From positions 1 through 32,559 of the IMG/VR virus record IMGVR_UViG_3300043419_000447: a stretch of DNA of 32,559 nucleotides. One strand, written 5' to 3'. Source of the stretch: a virus. Position 1 is the stretch's first letter; every line of letters begins with the position of its first letter. The position numbers and the translations under genes are program-made. Positions 1 to 5,658 of the stretch are shown piece after piece. The notes beneath the pieces are model-generated. The model had not been told where the DNA came from and did no database searches. It was given only the letters and a program-made list of their open reading frames with translations.

Positions 1-150
1 CTTGCTCTCGATCGCTTCCATGCCAACACGGCGCTTGGGGCGGCATTGAACGCGCAACTGGAAGCAGCAGGAGACGCGCTCAGAGTTACGATCGTCATGC
101 CAGACGGCTACGCTTTCGCAGAAGGCCAATTCACCTACGCACAGCCATGA
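1..150 (+). CDS. C-terminal part of the small tail-associated protein (partial, cut by contig start)
   Basis: The frame is open from base 1 and ends at the TGA at 148-150. It matches the last 49 residues of the complete gene at 32131-32439 except near the end: it reads EGQFTYAQP where the other copy reads DGQFTYTAP. It is the same gene seen twice because the contig overlaps itself, not a second gene. The function is discussed with the complete copy. The stop overlaps the next ATG in an ATGA. Confidence 0.85.
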   Translation, partial: LALDRFHANTALGAALNAQLEAAGDALRVTIVMPDGYAFAEGQFTYAQP

Positions 151-270
151 TCGAAATTGAACAAGCGAAAATCATCGGCCTCAGCATCGCCGCACTCGCG
201 AGCCAGTTCGGAGGCACGGCACTTGCCCAGGCGCTTCCCGACGAGCTAAGCCAGTGGAGTGAGAAGGGCG
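1..270. repeat. Terminal redundancy, left copy (contig closes to a circle)
   Basis: Bases 1-270 repeat bases 32290-32559 at a constant offset of 32289. I see five differences, at 123, 139, 141, 142 and 143, all within 21 bp at the end of one gene. A perfect overlap would be plain circular closure. The clustered differences suggest two phage variants in the sample. The unit genome is therefore about 32,289 bp. Whether the packaged DNA has defined ends cannot be told from this. Confidence 0.93.
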
Positions 271-458
271 GCACAGCGGCTTGCATCTTCTTTCTGGCCT
301 ATGCGGTCAAGGCGCTCCGAGCCGAGCGTGATGAGCGGCAAAAAAAACTTGACGAGATGCACGATCGTGAGGTAGAAATGACAAAGAAGTCAGCGGAAAG
401 CCGTGAGCGGCTCTCTACTGCTCTCGACAAGCTAACCGAAGCCGTGAACCGCAAATGA
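147..458 (+). CDS. Small membrane protein with coiled coil; candidate holin or inner-membrane spanin
   Basis: This is a 103-residue protein. Residues 8-30 are mildly hydrophobic, a clear transmembrane stretch follows at about 41-58 (core CIFFLAYAV), and residues 58-103 are highly charged and heptad-like, so probably coiled coil. It is the first gene of a lysis-type cluster and lies upstream of a lipoprotein and an endolysin. One membrane segment plus a charged tail fits either a small holin or an inner-membrane spanin whose partner would be the 42-aa lipoprotein at 874-1002. The start is fixed by a 4-base ATGA overlap with the gene before it. The second copy of its 5' end is at 32436. Function is inferred from topology and position. 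Confidence 0.6.
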   Translation: MIEIEQAKIIGLSIAALASQFGGTALAQALPDELSQWSEKGGTAACIFFLAYAVKALRAERDERQKKLDEMHDREVEMTKKSAESRERLSTALDKLTEAVNRK

Positions 459-877
459 GAATCAAGATCGTCCAGCGTCCGAGTTTCCACACCGATAAAG
501 CTAAGTCGTGGCTTTATTGCACCACGGGTATGGCATCGTATCGGTTCCAAGGAATCAGCTTACCGAACTGCGACATTTACCATCGAAACAAGCTACTCGG
601 CAGCGTGCTGCACAACATTCTGACCATCTACCGTGGCTACGCTTTCGACGGCATGACGAACTGGCCTGATTCAGCCGCGAATCTTCCCTGCGCTTTGCTG
701 CACGATTTCTTGTATCAGACGGCGCTTGTCGAACGCGGCGAAGCTGACGAAGCTCTCAGAGCCTGCATGGAATCAAACGGCGCACCATGGCGGCGCACGG
801 TCTGGCTTGGCGTTACACTTTTCGGCTGGATCCACTTCGGCGATGAAGCCGACAAAATCAGAATCGTAAAAGCATGA
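455..877 (+). CDS. DUF1353-like phage protein
   Basis: A 140-residue protein. Residues about 60-95 contain GYAFDGMTNWPD followed by ALLHDFLYQ. This resembles the DUF1353 signature of a glycine/aspartate loop followed by an H-D-x-L-Y motif. DUF1353 proteins are common near lysis and tail genes of phages and their biochemical role is not established. The HD pair at about residues 88-89 looks like the conserved centre. It overlaps its upstream neighbour by ATGA and the downstream lipoprotein gene in the same way, so it is translated as part of this cluster. No signal peptide is visible. Confidence 0.62.
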   Translation: MRIKIVQRPSFHTDKAKSWLYCTTGMASYRFQGISLPNCDIYHRNKLLGSVLHNILTIYRGYAFDGMTNWPDSAANLPCALLHDFLYQTALVERGEADEALRACMESNGAPWRRTVWLGVTLFGWIHFGDEADKIRIVKA

Positions 878-1002
878 AAACAATCGCTGCACTCATCACG
901 CTAGCTCTGGCATCCTGCACCGTCTCTGAGGTATCAGTGCATGGGAGATTCGGGGAATACATTTTCAAGCCTTACAGACCGATCGTCATCGAATCGAAAT
1001 GA
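874..1002 (+). CDS. 42-aa lipoprotein; candidate outer-membrane spanin
   Basis: This short gene begins at an ATG that overlaps the previous stop (ATGA) and ends in an ATGA overlap with the endolysin gene, so it fits exactly between two real genes. The product starts MKTIAALITLALASCTV: a lysine, a hydrophobic core and a lipobox with Cys15. Cleavage by signal peptidase II would leave a 28-residue lipoprotein. Very small lipoproteins beside endolysins are typical o-spanins, which fuse the inner and outer membranes in the last step of lysis of Gram-negative hosts. The partner could be the coiled-coil membrane protein at 147-458. Lipoprotein call strong, spanin role inferred. Confidence 0.72.
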   Translation: MKTIAALITLALASCTVSEVSVHGRFGEYIFKPYRPIVIESK

Positions 1003-1550
1003 ACCTACCATTACGCTACGAGTGGCTCTACGTGATCAACGCACTCCCGCGCACGATCAGTGAGGCGCTGACGCATTACGGCATCGTGGAGATACCTGGC
1101 GCGAAGAACAACGCGACGATCATGGGCTGGGCATCGGAGCTAACTGCGGCGGGATGCAATCTCGCGGACTATTCAAATGACGAGATCCCGTGGTGCGGTC
1201 TTTTCGCTGCAATCGTGACCTACAGACGGCGCGGCAACATCAAGGAAGTCGTTTCCTCGCCACTCTGGGCGCGAAGCTGGGCGAACTACGGCAAGCCGGT
1301 GCAATCACCCGGCTTAGGTGACGTGCTGGTCTTCACACGCAACGGCGGCGGTCATGTCGGATTCTACGTTGCCGAGGACAAAGACTGCTACCACGTCCTA
1401 GGCGGCAATCAGAGCAACAGTGTGACCATCACACGCATCGCTAAATCGCGCTGTATCGCTTTCCGTCGCCCGATCTACATAAACACACCCGCCAGCGTAA
1501 AACCCTACCTTGTTGGGGCATCTGGAGCCATTAGCGAGGATGAAGCGTAA
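999..1550 (+). CDS. Endolysin-like cysteine peptidase/amidase (TIGR02594, NlpC/P60-CHAP type)
   Basis: A 183-residue protein expected to cut cell-wall peptide bonds. The visible catalytic pattern is Cys66 in IPWCGLFA, His119 in GGGHVGFY and Asn137 in VLGGNQSN. This spacing and the GDVLVF strand before the histidine match the TIGR02594 family of phage cysteine peptidases. Residues 1-55 are the family's usual helical N-terminus. No signal peptide is present, so export would need the holin. It sits directly after the candidate o-spanin gene, which supports a lysis role. The start is set by the ATGA overlap, and its 3' end overlaps the next gene by 11 bases. Confidence 0.82.
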   Translation: MNLPLRYEWLYVINALPRTISEALTHYGIVEIPGAKNNATIMGWASELTAAGCNLADYSNDEIPWCGLFAAIVTYRRRGNIKEVVSSPLWARSWANYGKPVQSPGLGDVLVFTRNGGGHVGFYVAEDKDCYHVLGGNQSNSVTITRIAKSRCIAFRRPIYINTPASVKPYLVGASGAISEDEA

Positions 1551-1839
1551 ACTTCCAACATCGGTCATGATTGGAGGCATTCGCTTTGCGATTGTCTGCC
1601 AACCGATCGACGAGGGAGATTACGGGCGAATGATCTTCGACCAGCGAAAGATCGTCATCAACACGGTCTGCCTTGCCAAAGCATCGCTTTTACGCGAGAC
1701 GCTACGGCACGAGATTCTGCACGCGGCGCTGCACGTTAGCGGCGTATCATTTCTGGAACGCTATGACGAGGAGGCGCTTGTGCGTGCCATGGATCACATC
1801 TTTTTCCCAGCGTGGGACACCGTGAAAGCAAAGCTATGA
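1540..1839 (+). CDS. Small HExxH putative metallopeptidase
   Basis: A 99-residue protein starting at the ATG at 1540, preceded by GCGAGG. An upstream in-frame start at 1510 would lie deeper in the endolysin gene. The core is RETLRHEILHAALH (about residues 51-64), an HExxH zinc-binding motif in a helix followed by further histidines. This is seen in small ImmA/IrrE-like or SprT-like phage proteins. Substrate is unknown: it could degrade a host regulator or act on a virion protein. It is coupled to the phosphoesterase gene by an ATGA overlap. Fold assignment rests only on the motif. Confidence 0.62.
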   Translation: MKRKLPTSVMIGGIRFAIVCQPIDEGDYGRMIFDQRKIVINTVCLAKASLLRETLRHEILHAALHVSGVSFLERYDEEALVRAMDHIFFPAWDTVKAKL

Positions 1840-2567
1840 GCTACAAAAAATTCATCGTCGCGACCGACAACCACGGAGGACTCGTTTCCAAGGACGCGAT
1901 GAGGGTCTTGCTCGCGTTCTGCGACTCATGGAAGCCCGCCTATCGCATACACCTAGGGGATCTGTGGGACTTCTCACCGCTTCGCCGAGGCGCTTCTCAG
2001 GAAGAAAAAGCATATGGTATTTCTGACGACTACGTTGAAGGCTTGAACTTCCTCGATGAATACAAGCCGCAGTTTCTGACACTCGGCAATCACGATGACA
2101 GAATTTACCAATACGCTCAACACTGCGCTGATGGGATGCTGCGCGAGCGATGCGAGGAACTGGTGCTGGCATCAGAGAAGGAGTTTAAGCGCCGCAAGAT
2201 CACGTTCTGCGAATACAAGGTGACGAAGTTCCTGCGGATGCCGGAAGGTGGTCCGAAGCTCATCCACGGATTCCGCTCAACCGTCAGCCCGGCGAAGGCG
2301 CATTTTGATAATTGGGGATCGTGCCTGCATGGGCATTGCCATACCGTAGACGAGCACACAGCGCGGCACATCGACGGTGGTAAGGCGTATTCCATCGGCT
2401 GCATGGCAGATCTCGATCAACTCTCATACAGCGACAGACAGCCTGCGAAGCTAGGGCATCGCAACGGCTTTTTGTATGGCATCATCAACACCAAGACAGG
2501 AGACTGGAAGGCATGGCAAGTAACCAAGGAAAACGGAGTCTGGATAAGTCCACAAGGAATACTCTGA
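1836..2567 (+). CDS. Calcineurin-like metallophosphoesterase
   Basis: A 243-residue protein. The metal-ligand motifs of the calcineurin-like phosphoesterase superfamily occur in order: TDNHGG near residue 11 (D-x-H), LGDLWDF near residue 41, LGNHDD near residue 86, and LHGHCH near residue 166. The set is complete, so an active two-metal phosphoesterase is likely. Phage members include nucleases and nucleotide phosphodiesterases, and the substrate here cannot be told. The ATG at 1836 overlaps the preceding stop. The 3' end overlaps the next gene by 55 bases. Confidence 0.8.
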   Translation: MSYKKFIVATDNHGGLVSKDAMRVLLAFCDSWKPAYRIHLGDLWDFSPLRRGASQEEKAYGISDDYVEGLNFLDEYKPQFLTLGNHDDRIYQYAQHCADGMLRERCEELVLASEKEFKRRKITFCEYKVTKFLRMPEGGPKLIHGFRSTVSPAKAHFDNWGSCLHGHCHTVDEHTARHIDGGKAYSIGCMADLDQLSYSDRQPAKLGHRNGFLYGIINTKTGDWKAWQVTKENGVWISPQGIL

Positions 2568-2785
2568 GCGCACTGGAGAAGGCGCTTGAAATGTCCATTG
2601 AATCGCCGCTGCAAGACGACGAATTCACATCTGAGCAATACATCGCGAAGATGAAGGAGATCGGCCATTACCACAGCGATGACGCTTGCCGAATGATACT
2701 AAAAAGACTCGCGCAATCAGGCCAATTCAAGGTGCGCAAGATCAAGATGCACGGGAAGCAGTGCAACGCTTACAGCTTGAAATGA
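2513..2785 (+). CDS. Small winged-helix-like protein, unknown role
   Basis: A 90-residue basic protein, last gene of the late region. The start at 2513 follows a clear GGAGA site (AGGAGACTGG at about 2498-2507). Residues 40-90 read like a small helix-turn-helix with a wing: helices around TSEQYIAKMKEI and DDACRMILKRLAQSG, then a basic hairpin ending KQCNAYSLK. DNA binding is inferred. Its stop codon abuts the tRNA-like element that follows. Confidence 0.55.
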   Translation: MASNQGKRSLDKSTRNTLSALEKALEMSIESPLQDDEFTSEQYIAKMKEIGHYHSDDACRMILKRLAQSGQFKVRKIKMHGKQCNAYSLK

Positions 2786-2853
2786 GCGCCAGCGGGATTG
2801 CAACCCGCATTGCCTAGAGAGCTAGGCATCTTAGCATATTAGATCATGGCGCT
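2785..2853 (-). ncRNA. tRNA-like cloverleaf B (degenerate, no normal anticodon loop)
   Basis: Read on the minus strand, 69 nt fold into a cloverleaf with all four arms perfectly paired. The acceptor has 7 bp (2785-2791 with 2847-2853). The T arm has 5 bp with a 7-nt loop TTGCAAT. The anticodon arm is GCCTAG/CTAGGC with only 4 unpaired bases, and the D arm is ATCT/AGAT with a 9-nt loop. The two-base linker between acceptor and D arm and the 3-base variable region fit this strand and not the other. Base 26, the D-loop GG and a 7-base anticodon loop are absent, so it should not decode normally. Decay product, RNA mimic or terminator structure are possible. Confidence 0.5.
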
Positions 2854-2926
2854 TGCAACCGTCGAGGCTCGAACTCGAAACAACCGATTTATCTTTTCGG
2901 CACTCTACCGATTGAGCTACGGCGCG
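2854..2926 (-). tRNA. tRNA-like element A, canonical core but abnormal anticodon loop and acceptor (probably degenerate)
   Basis: On the minus strand this has standard tRNA numbering: T8, D arm GCTC/GAGT with loop AATCGGTA (A14, G18 G19, A21), 5-base variable loop, and T arm TCGAG/CTCGA with loop TTCGAGC. Translated on this strand it gives AVAQSVEC, the peptide typical of tRNA genes. Two parts are abnormal. The acceptor pairs only at the four inner positions (CGCGCCG with CGGTTGC). The anticodon loop is AAGATAA with A33 instead of U33 and an A-A mismatch closing the stem. The formal anticodon is GAT (Ile), but function is doubtful. Element B starts at the next base, so the two are in tandem. 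Confidence 0.55.
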
Positions 2927-2965
2927 ATACGATGTTAGCACATGGCGAACGATTGTCAACTCGCG

Positions 2966-2998
2966 TTGCACGATAAACTCGTCAACTTTACCGTGCAA
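2966..2998. repeat. Inverted repeat TTGCACG/CGTGCAA in the control region
   Basis: A perfect 7-bp inverted repeat, TTGCACG at 2966-2972 and CGTGCAA at 2992-2998, encloses 19 bases. Nearby, GTCAACT occurs twice (2955-2961 and 2981-2987). ACCGT-GCAAAA-ACGGT (2990-3005) could form an alternative hairpin that shares the right arm. This lies between the tRNA-like elements and the phased repeats, in a stretch with no gene (2786-3207). A protein-binding or terminator role is possible. Confidence 0.45.
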
Positions 2999-3019
2999 AA
3001 ACGGTTTACGATCACGCCA

Positions 3020-3102
3020 ATTTCGCGCAACTAAGTGGCATTTCGCGCAACTTTCGCGCCATTTCCCGCAGATTTCCCGATCGGGAAGTGCAGATTTCCC
3101 GC
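3020..3102 (+). repeat. Helically phased ATTTC(G/C)CGC array; candidate iterons/operators
   Basis: Six copies of a 9-base unit lie in one orientation: ATTTCGCGC at 3020 and 3040, CTTTCGCGC at 3051, ATTTCCCGC at 3061, ATTTCCCGA at 3072 and ATTTCCCGC at 3094. The steps are 20, 11, 10, 11 and 22 bases, i.e. one or two helical turns. A protein bound to each would sit on one face of the DNA. The array lies about 50 bp upstream of the early promoter -35 box, so it may be an origin, an activator array or operators. A 14-bp palindrome overlaps the fifth copy. Confidence 0.6.
3074..3087. promoter_or_regulatory. Perfect 14-bp palindrome TTCCCGATCGGGAA
   Basis: A perfect palindrome embedded in the phased repeat array. 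It places a second, opposite-strand copy of the TTCCCG half next to the direct copy at 3072. It is a plausible dimer-binding operator upstream of the first early promoter. Confidence 0.5.
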
Positions 3103-3110
3103 GCTGGAAG

Positions 3111-3195
3111 CCTTGTAAAATCAAGGAAAATGAAAATAGTTGAAAAAAGTCCTTGCAAAAAAGCAAGTTCTGAGTGAATCTTTGCGCGTCACCCG
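3111..3195 (+). promoter_or_regulatory. Early promoter P1 with two CTTG...CAAG inverted repeats
   Basis: The -35 box TTGCAA (3153-3158), a 17-bp spacer and the -10 box GAATCT (3176-3181) are followed after 2 bases by GCGCGTCACCCG (3184-3195), near the expected start site. The boxes are weak, but the layout is identical to P2 (7312) and P3 (12083). Two inverted repeats precede or overlap it: CCTTG-TAAAAT-CAAGG (3111-3126) and CTTGC-AAAAAA-GCAAG (3152-3167). They are 40 bp apart and the second covers the -35 box. This suggests repression or activation by a dimeric protein. Confidence 0.6.
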
Positions 3196-3207
3196 ACACC
3201 AACTACC

Positions 3208-3552
3208 ATGACCGAAGAAAAAATTGCCGAAATCCGCGAAGTTGCAGAAAACCTTCAAGACGTTCTCGACTTTGATTCCATCTGCGAAATCTGCGCTGAG
3301 TTTTACGATGCTAACGACTGGCCAATCGCAGACTGGAAAGTCGAAGATCAAGCCGATGACGTAGTCAAAGCTGAAATCATCGTTCGCATCGAAATCGAAG
3401 GCAATGGCGACCGTTCCGCAGTCAATGACCTAATGAATGCTGAGATCGCAAAAATCAAAGCAGCAGCGCAAGAGATCGGATGCGAGTTGATTGAAGCTAA
3501 TGACATCAACCGATCCAATGGCGGTCTGCAAGCTAATCTCAAAGTCGCCTAA
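3208..3552 (+). CDS. Hypothetical acidic early protein
   Basis: A 114-residue acidic protein, the first gene after promoter P1. I do not recognise a family. Predicted features are an N-terminal helix (residues 2-20), an alternating hydrophobic strand around VVKAEIIVRIEIEG (residues 52-65), then a long helix with MNAEIAKIKAAAQEIG. That helix-strand-helix pattern is compatible with a small alpha/beta protein. The ATG follows ACTACC with no Shine-Dalgarno site, and the leader from the inferred start site is about 20 nt. First-position early genes often act on the host, but nothing here shows that. Confidence 0.7.
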   Translation: MTEEKIAEIREVAENLQDVLDFDSICEICAEFYDANDWPIADWKVEDQADDVVKAEIIVRIEIEGNGDRSAVNDLMNAEIAKIKAAAQEIGCELIEANDINRSNGGLQANLKVA

Positions 3553-3562
3553 TCTTTCCACC

Positions 3563-3754
3563 ATGATACCAAGAAACAAACGAGGCGCGGTCACGATCGC
3601 GCTGGGACAAGAAGGGCTGCTAAAGCTACGGCAAGCAGCGAAACTAACCAAGCACAAACCGGCGGCAGTTGCCAAGGCTCTGATCTTCTCAGGCATTGAC
3701 AGCGTGCTAAACGGTGAGCTTAAAATCGAAACTAAACCAAGACTAACGAAATGA
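3563..3754 (+). CDS. Ribbon-helix-helix-like small DNA-binding protein
   Basis: A 63-residue basic protein from the ATG at 3563, chosen because it lies just after the previous stop at 3552. Longer in-frame starts run into that gene. The pattern GAVTIALGQEGLLKLRQAAKLTKHKPAAVAKALI, in pieces, is a short beta strand followed by two helices separated by a basic turn, as in ribbon-helix-helix (Arc/CopG) repressors. It is the second early gene and a natural candidate to bind the inverted repeats at P1 in an autoregulatory loop. That link is inference. Confidence 0.6.
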   Translation: MIPRNKRGAVTIALGQEGLLKLRQAAKLTKHKPAAVAKALIFSGIDSVLNGELKIETKPRLTK

Positions 3755-4125
3755 GCAACCAACTACACAAACTAAAGATCGACCTGCTGAAGGTCACAGG
3801 CGCGCGCAAGTTCACCGCCAAGGACGGCAGCGAACACGTTGCAATCCCCGCGACCTCGCTCTACATAGGAAAAGGCGCTTATCTGGATCTCGACATGCGT
3901 GAAAATCGCGATGGCGAGGATCAATACGGAAACACTCACTTCATCGCTATCTCGCCAACCAAGGAGCAGCGCATGGCGAAGGAGAAGACACCGATCATCG
4001 GCAATGCAAAGACGCTGACGTTCGGTGACACTCAGCCGCAGCAGACGCAGCGCCAGCAGCCAGTATCAACGCCAAAGCCAGCGAGCGATGCGTTCGATGA
4101 TGAAGCCGAAGATTTGCCCTTCTGA
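3751..4125 (+). CDS. Single-stranded DNA-binding protein-like
   Basis: A 124-residue protein. Residues 1-85 look beta-rich and contain aromatic and basic residues, and residues 92-112 are a Gln/Pro-rich flexible linker. The C-terminus ends DDEAEDLPF, close to the acidic D-D-D-I-P-F tip by which SSB proteins recruit partners. The tail, linker and position just upstream of a RecT-like protein and a YqaJ exonuclease support an SSB role in recombination and replication. The N-terminal domain is not a textbook OB-fold by eye, so the fold is unproven. The start overlaps the previous gene by ATGA. Confidence 0.66.
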   Translation: MSNQLHKLKIDLLKVTGARKFTAKDGSEHVAIPATSLYIGKGAYLDLDMRENRDGEDQYGNTHFIAISPTKEQRMAKEKTPIIGNAKTLTFGDTQPQQTQRQQPVSTPKPASDAFDDEAEDLPF

Positions 4126-4128
4126 CCT

Positions 4129-4230
4129 ATGAACCAAGAACCACCTATTGTCGGAATCCTCGCAATCTACTGCTTTGGAGTAGCGTGCGGATTCGGAGCC
4201 GCCTTCCTTGTTTTTACCTTTGCATTCTAA
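4129..4230 (+). CDS. 33-aa single-pass membrane peptide
   Basis: A short ORF fills the gap between the SSB-like and RecT-like genes. It starts 3 bases after one stop and ends 13 bases before the next start. The product begins MNQEPPIVGILAIYCFG and is almost entirely hydrophobic from residue 7 to 33, with small residues (G, A) in the middle. It would form one transmembrane helix with a short N-terminal tail. No clear ribosome-binding site is visible. A real mini-protein is likely from its position, and its function is unknown. Confidence 0.5.
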   Translation: MNQEPPIVGILAIYCFGVACGFGAAFLVFTFAF

Positions 4231-4243
4231 ACTACCAAACGAA

Positions 4244-4885
4244 ATGAATACCGAACTAACTACCACAACCGCAGAAACGCAAGCCTTCGAGCTTGTCCAA
4301 CGCCAAGCCAAGATGCTTTCAGCGTCCACGCTTGTTCCTAAAGAGTTTCAAGGCAACATGGGCAACTGCGCCATCGCCTTGAATATCGCCAAACGACTGG
4401 GGGCTGACCCCTTCATGGTGATTCAGAATATCGACATCATCCACGGGCGGCCCAGTTTCCGCGCTACGTTCCTAATCGCCATGGTCAATGCATCGGGGCG
4501 CTTCACGCCGCTCCAATTCCGCATGGCTGGAGAAGGCGCTTCCCGCTCGTGCGTTGCATGGGCTAAGGACAAGGAGACTGGCGATGTGATCGAAGGCACC
4601 GAGATCACCATGGCGATGGCGAAAGCTGAGGGATGGTCAACCAAGTCAGGAAGCAAGTGGGTCACCATGCCGGAGCAAATGCTCCGCTACCGTGCCGCTG
4701 CGTTCTTCGCTCGGATCTACGCTCCTGACATCACGCTTGGAATGCAGACCAGCGAGGAGATGCGCGACATTGAGCCGGTGCGCAACGTCACGCCAGCAGT
4801 GCGTAGCGAGCCGATCAACCCGTTCGCTCCGGCATTGCCAGCGATTGAGGCTGAAACTCTGGCAGAGGAAGGAGGTGAAGCATGA
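4244..4885 (+). CDS. RecT-like ssDNA-annealing protein (candidate)
   Basis: A 213-residue protein. Residues 18-80 contain QAKMLSASTLVPKEFQG, then NCAIALNIAKRLGADPFMVIQN and IIHGRPSF. I associate this pattern with phage RecT-related proteins (some annotated as enterohemolysin-associated) that pair with a lambda-exo-like nuclease. Residues 130-165 have a basic, aromatic stretch. The C-terminal about 40 residues are low complexity and acidic. The neighbours are an SSB-like gene upstream and a YqaJ exonuclease downstream, the usual recombination module. The ATG at 4244 is chosen because the longer frame runs back into the membrane peptide gene. Confidence 0.66.
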   Translation: MNTELTTTTAETQAFELVQRQAKMLSASTLVPKEFQGNMGNCAIALNIAKRLGADPFMVIQNIDIIHGRPSFRATFLIAMVNASGRFTPLQFRMAGEGASRSCVAWAKDKETGDVIEGTEITMAMAKAEGWSTKSGSKWVTMPEQMLRYRAAAFFARIYAPDITLGMQTSEEMRDIEPVRNVTPAVRSEPINPFAPALPAIEAETLAEEGGEA

Positions 4886-5100
4886 GCCAAGAGCAAGACA
4901 ACAGCGCGTTCCCCTTGCATATGCACGGTGACTACGGCAAAGGCATGACCCTGCGCGATTACTTCGCGGCGGCAACTTTGCAGGGTTTTCTTGCTAACTC
5001 AAGCAATGAGTTTGTGATGCTCCCGCACGTCAACCTAGCGTCCGAAGCCTACATGGTGGCCGACGCAATGCTCGCAGCAAGAAAGGAGGCACAACCATGA
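4882..5100 (+). CDS. Conserved small phage protein (G-MTLRDYFAA motif)
   Basis: A 72-residue protein with the segment GMTLRDYFAAATLQG at residues 21-35 and a C-terminal helix YMVADAMLAARKEA. Small proteins with this motif pair are widespread in phages and prophages and have no known function. The start has a strong GGAGGTG ribosome-binding site at 4871-4877 and overlaps the RecT-like stop by ATGA, so the two are translationally coupled. Confidence 0.7.
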   Translation: MSQEQDNSAFPLHMHGDYGKGMTLRDYFAAATLQGFLANSSNEFVMLPHVNLASEAYMVADAMLAARKEAQP

Positions 5101-5369
5101 TGACCCACGACGAAATGATTGCGGTGATCCAGCATCACAGGGACGGGGGCAAGGTGGAGTCCAAAAAATCCAATGATTCACAGTGGGAAGAATTGCTTGA
5201 ACCACATTGGAATTTTTCAGCGTGCGACTACCGCCCCAAGCCCGAACCGATGACGATATACGCCGAAATCTGCGCCTTGAAAGGCACTCTTATGCGGGCG
5301 AGGAAGGAGCGGATTAATCCGGTTTACGTTAACACAATCATCAAGAGATTCATCGAAGCCAATGACTAG
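5097..5369 (+). CDS. Conserved small phage protein (W-NF...DYR-KPEP type)
   Basis: A 90-residue protein. The first 55 residues follow a pattern common in phage early regions: an N-terminal helix EMIAVIQHHRDGGKVE, a Trp, then HWNFSACDYRPKPEP. Its biochemical role is not known. The ATG has a good AAAGGAGG site (5082-5089) and overlaps the previous stop. The C-terminal 35 residues form a basic helix. It overlaps the next gene by 8 bases. Confidence 0.66.
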   Translation: MMTHDEMIAVIQHHRDGGKVESKKSNDSQWEELLEPHWNFSACDYRPKPEPMTIYAEICALKGTLMRARKERINPVYVNTIIKRFIEAND

Positions 5370-5658
5370 CATCCAAGCCGCGCTGAATCTTCTGCGCAAC
5401 ATCAAGCCGACGAAGGCAGAGATCTGCAAAGCTAAAATCCTGCTCGCCGCTCATGGCGAGTGGGTAACTTCTAAGCAGATCCGCGAAAAGGCGAATTTCA
5501 AAGACTGGCCGTATTTAGGCTTGATGCACTTAGCCAAAGAGGGTCTGATCGAGGAACGGCGCTTCATGCACCTAGTCGAATGCGGCGCAAAGTGCTATCG
5601 CCGGCATTACAGGACTACAGCGAAAGGAACTAAACACCTCACCCAACTCATGAAATGA
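5362..5658 (+). CDS. Winged-helix-like protein
   Basis: A 98-residue basic protein. Residues 21-65 read as a winged helix: KAKILLAAHGEWVTSKQIREK, a turn, WPYLGLMHLAKEGLIEERRF, then a wing. Two cysteines (about 71 and 75) flank the C-terminal strand. The fold suggests DNA or RNA binding, or a structural adaptor. It sits immediately upstream of the exonuclease, overlapped by ATGA, and may be part of the recombination operon only by position. Confidence 0.55.
   Translation: MTSIQAALNLLRNIKPTKAEICKAKILLAAHGEWVTSKQIREKANFKDWPYLGLMHLAKEGLIEERRFMHLVECGAKCYRRHYRTTAKGTKHLTQLMK

Noticed and set aside
2831-3202. A 123-residue minus-strand ORF across the control region
   Set aside because: It reads through the tRNA-like elements and the phased repeats. 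Its segment AVAQSVEC is the usual translation of a tRNA gene, not a protein.
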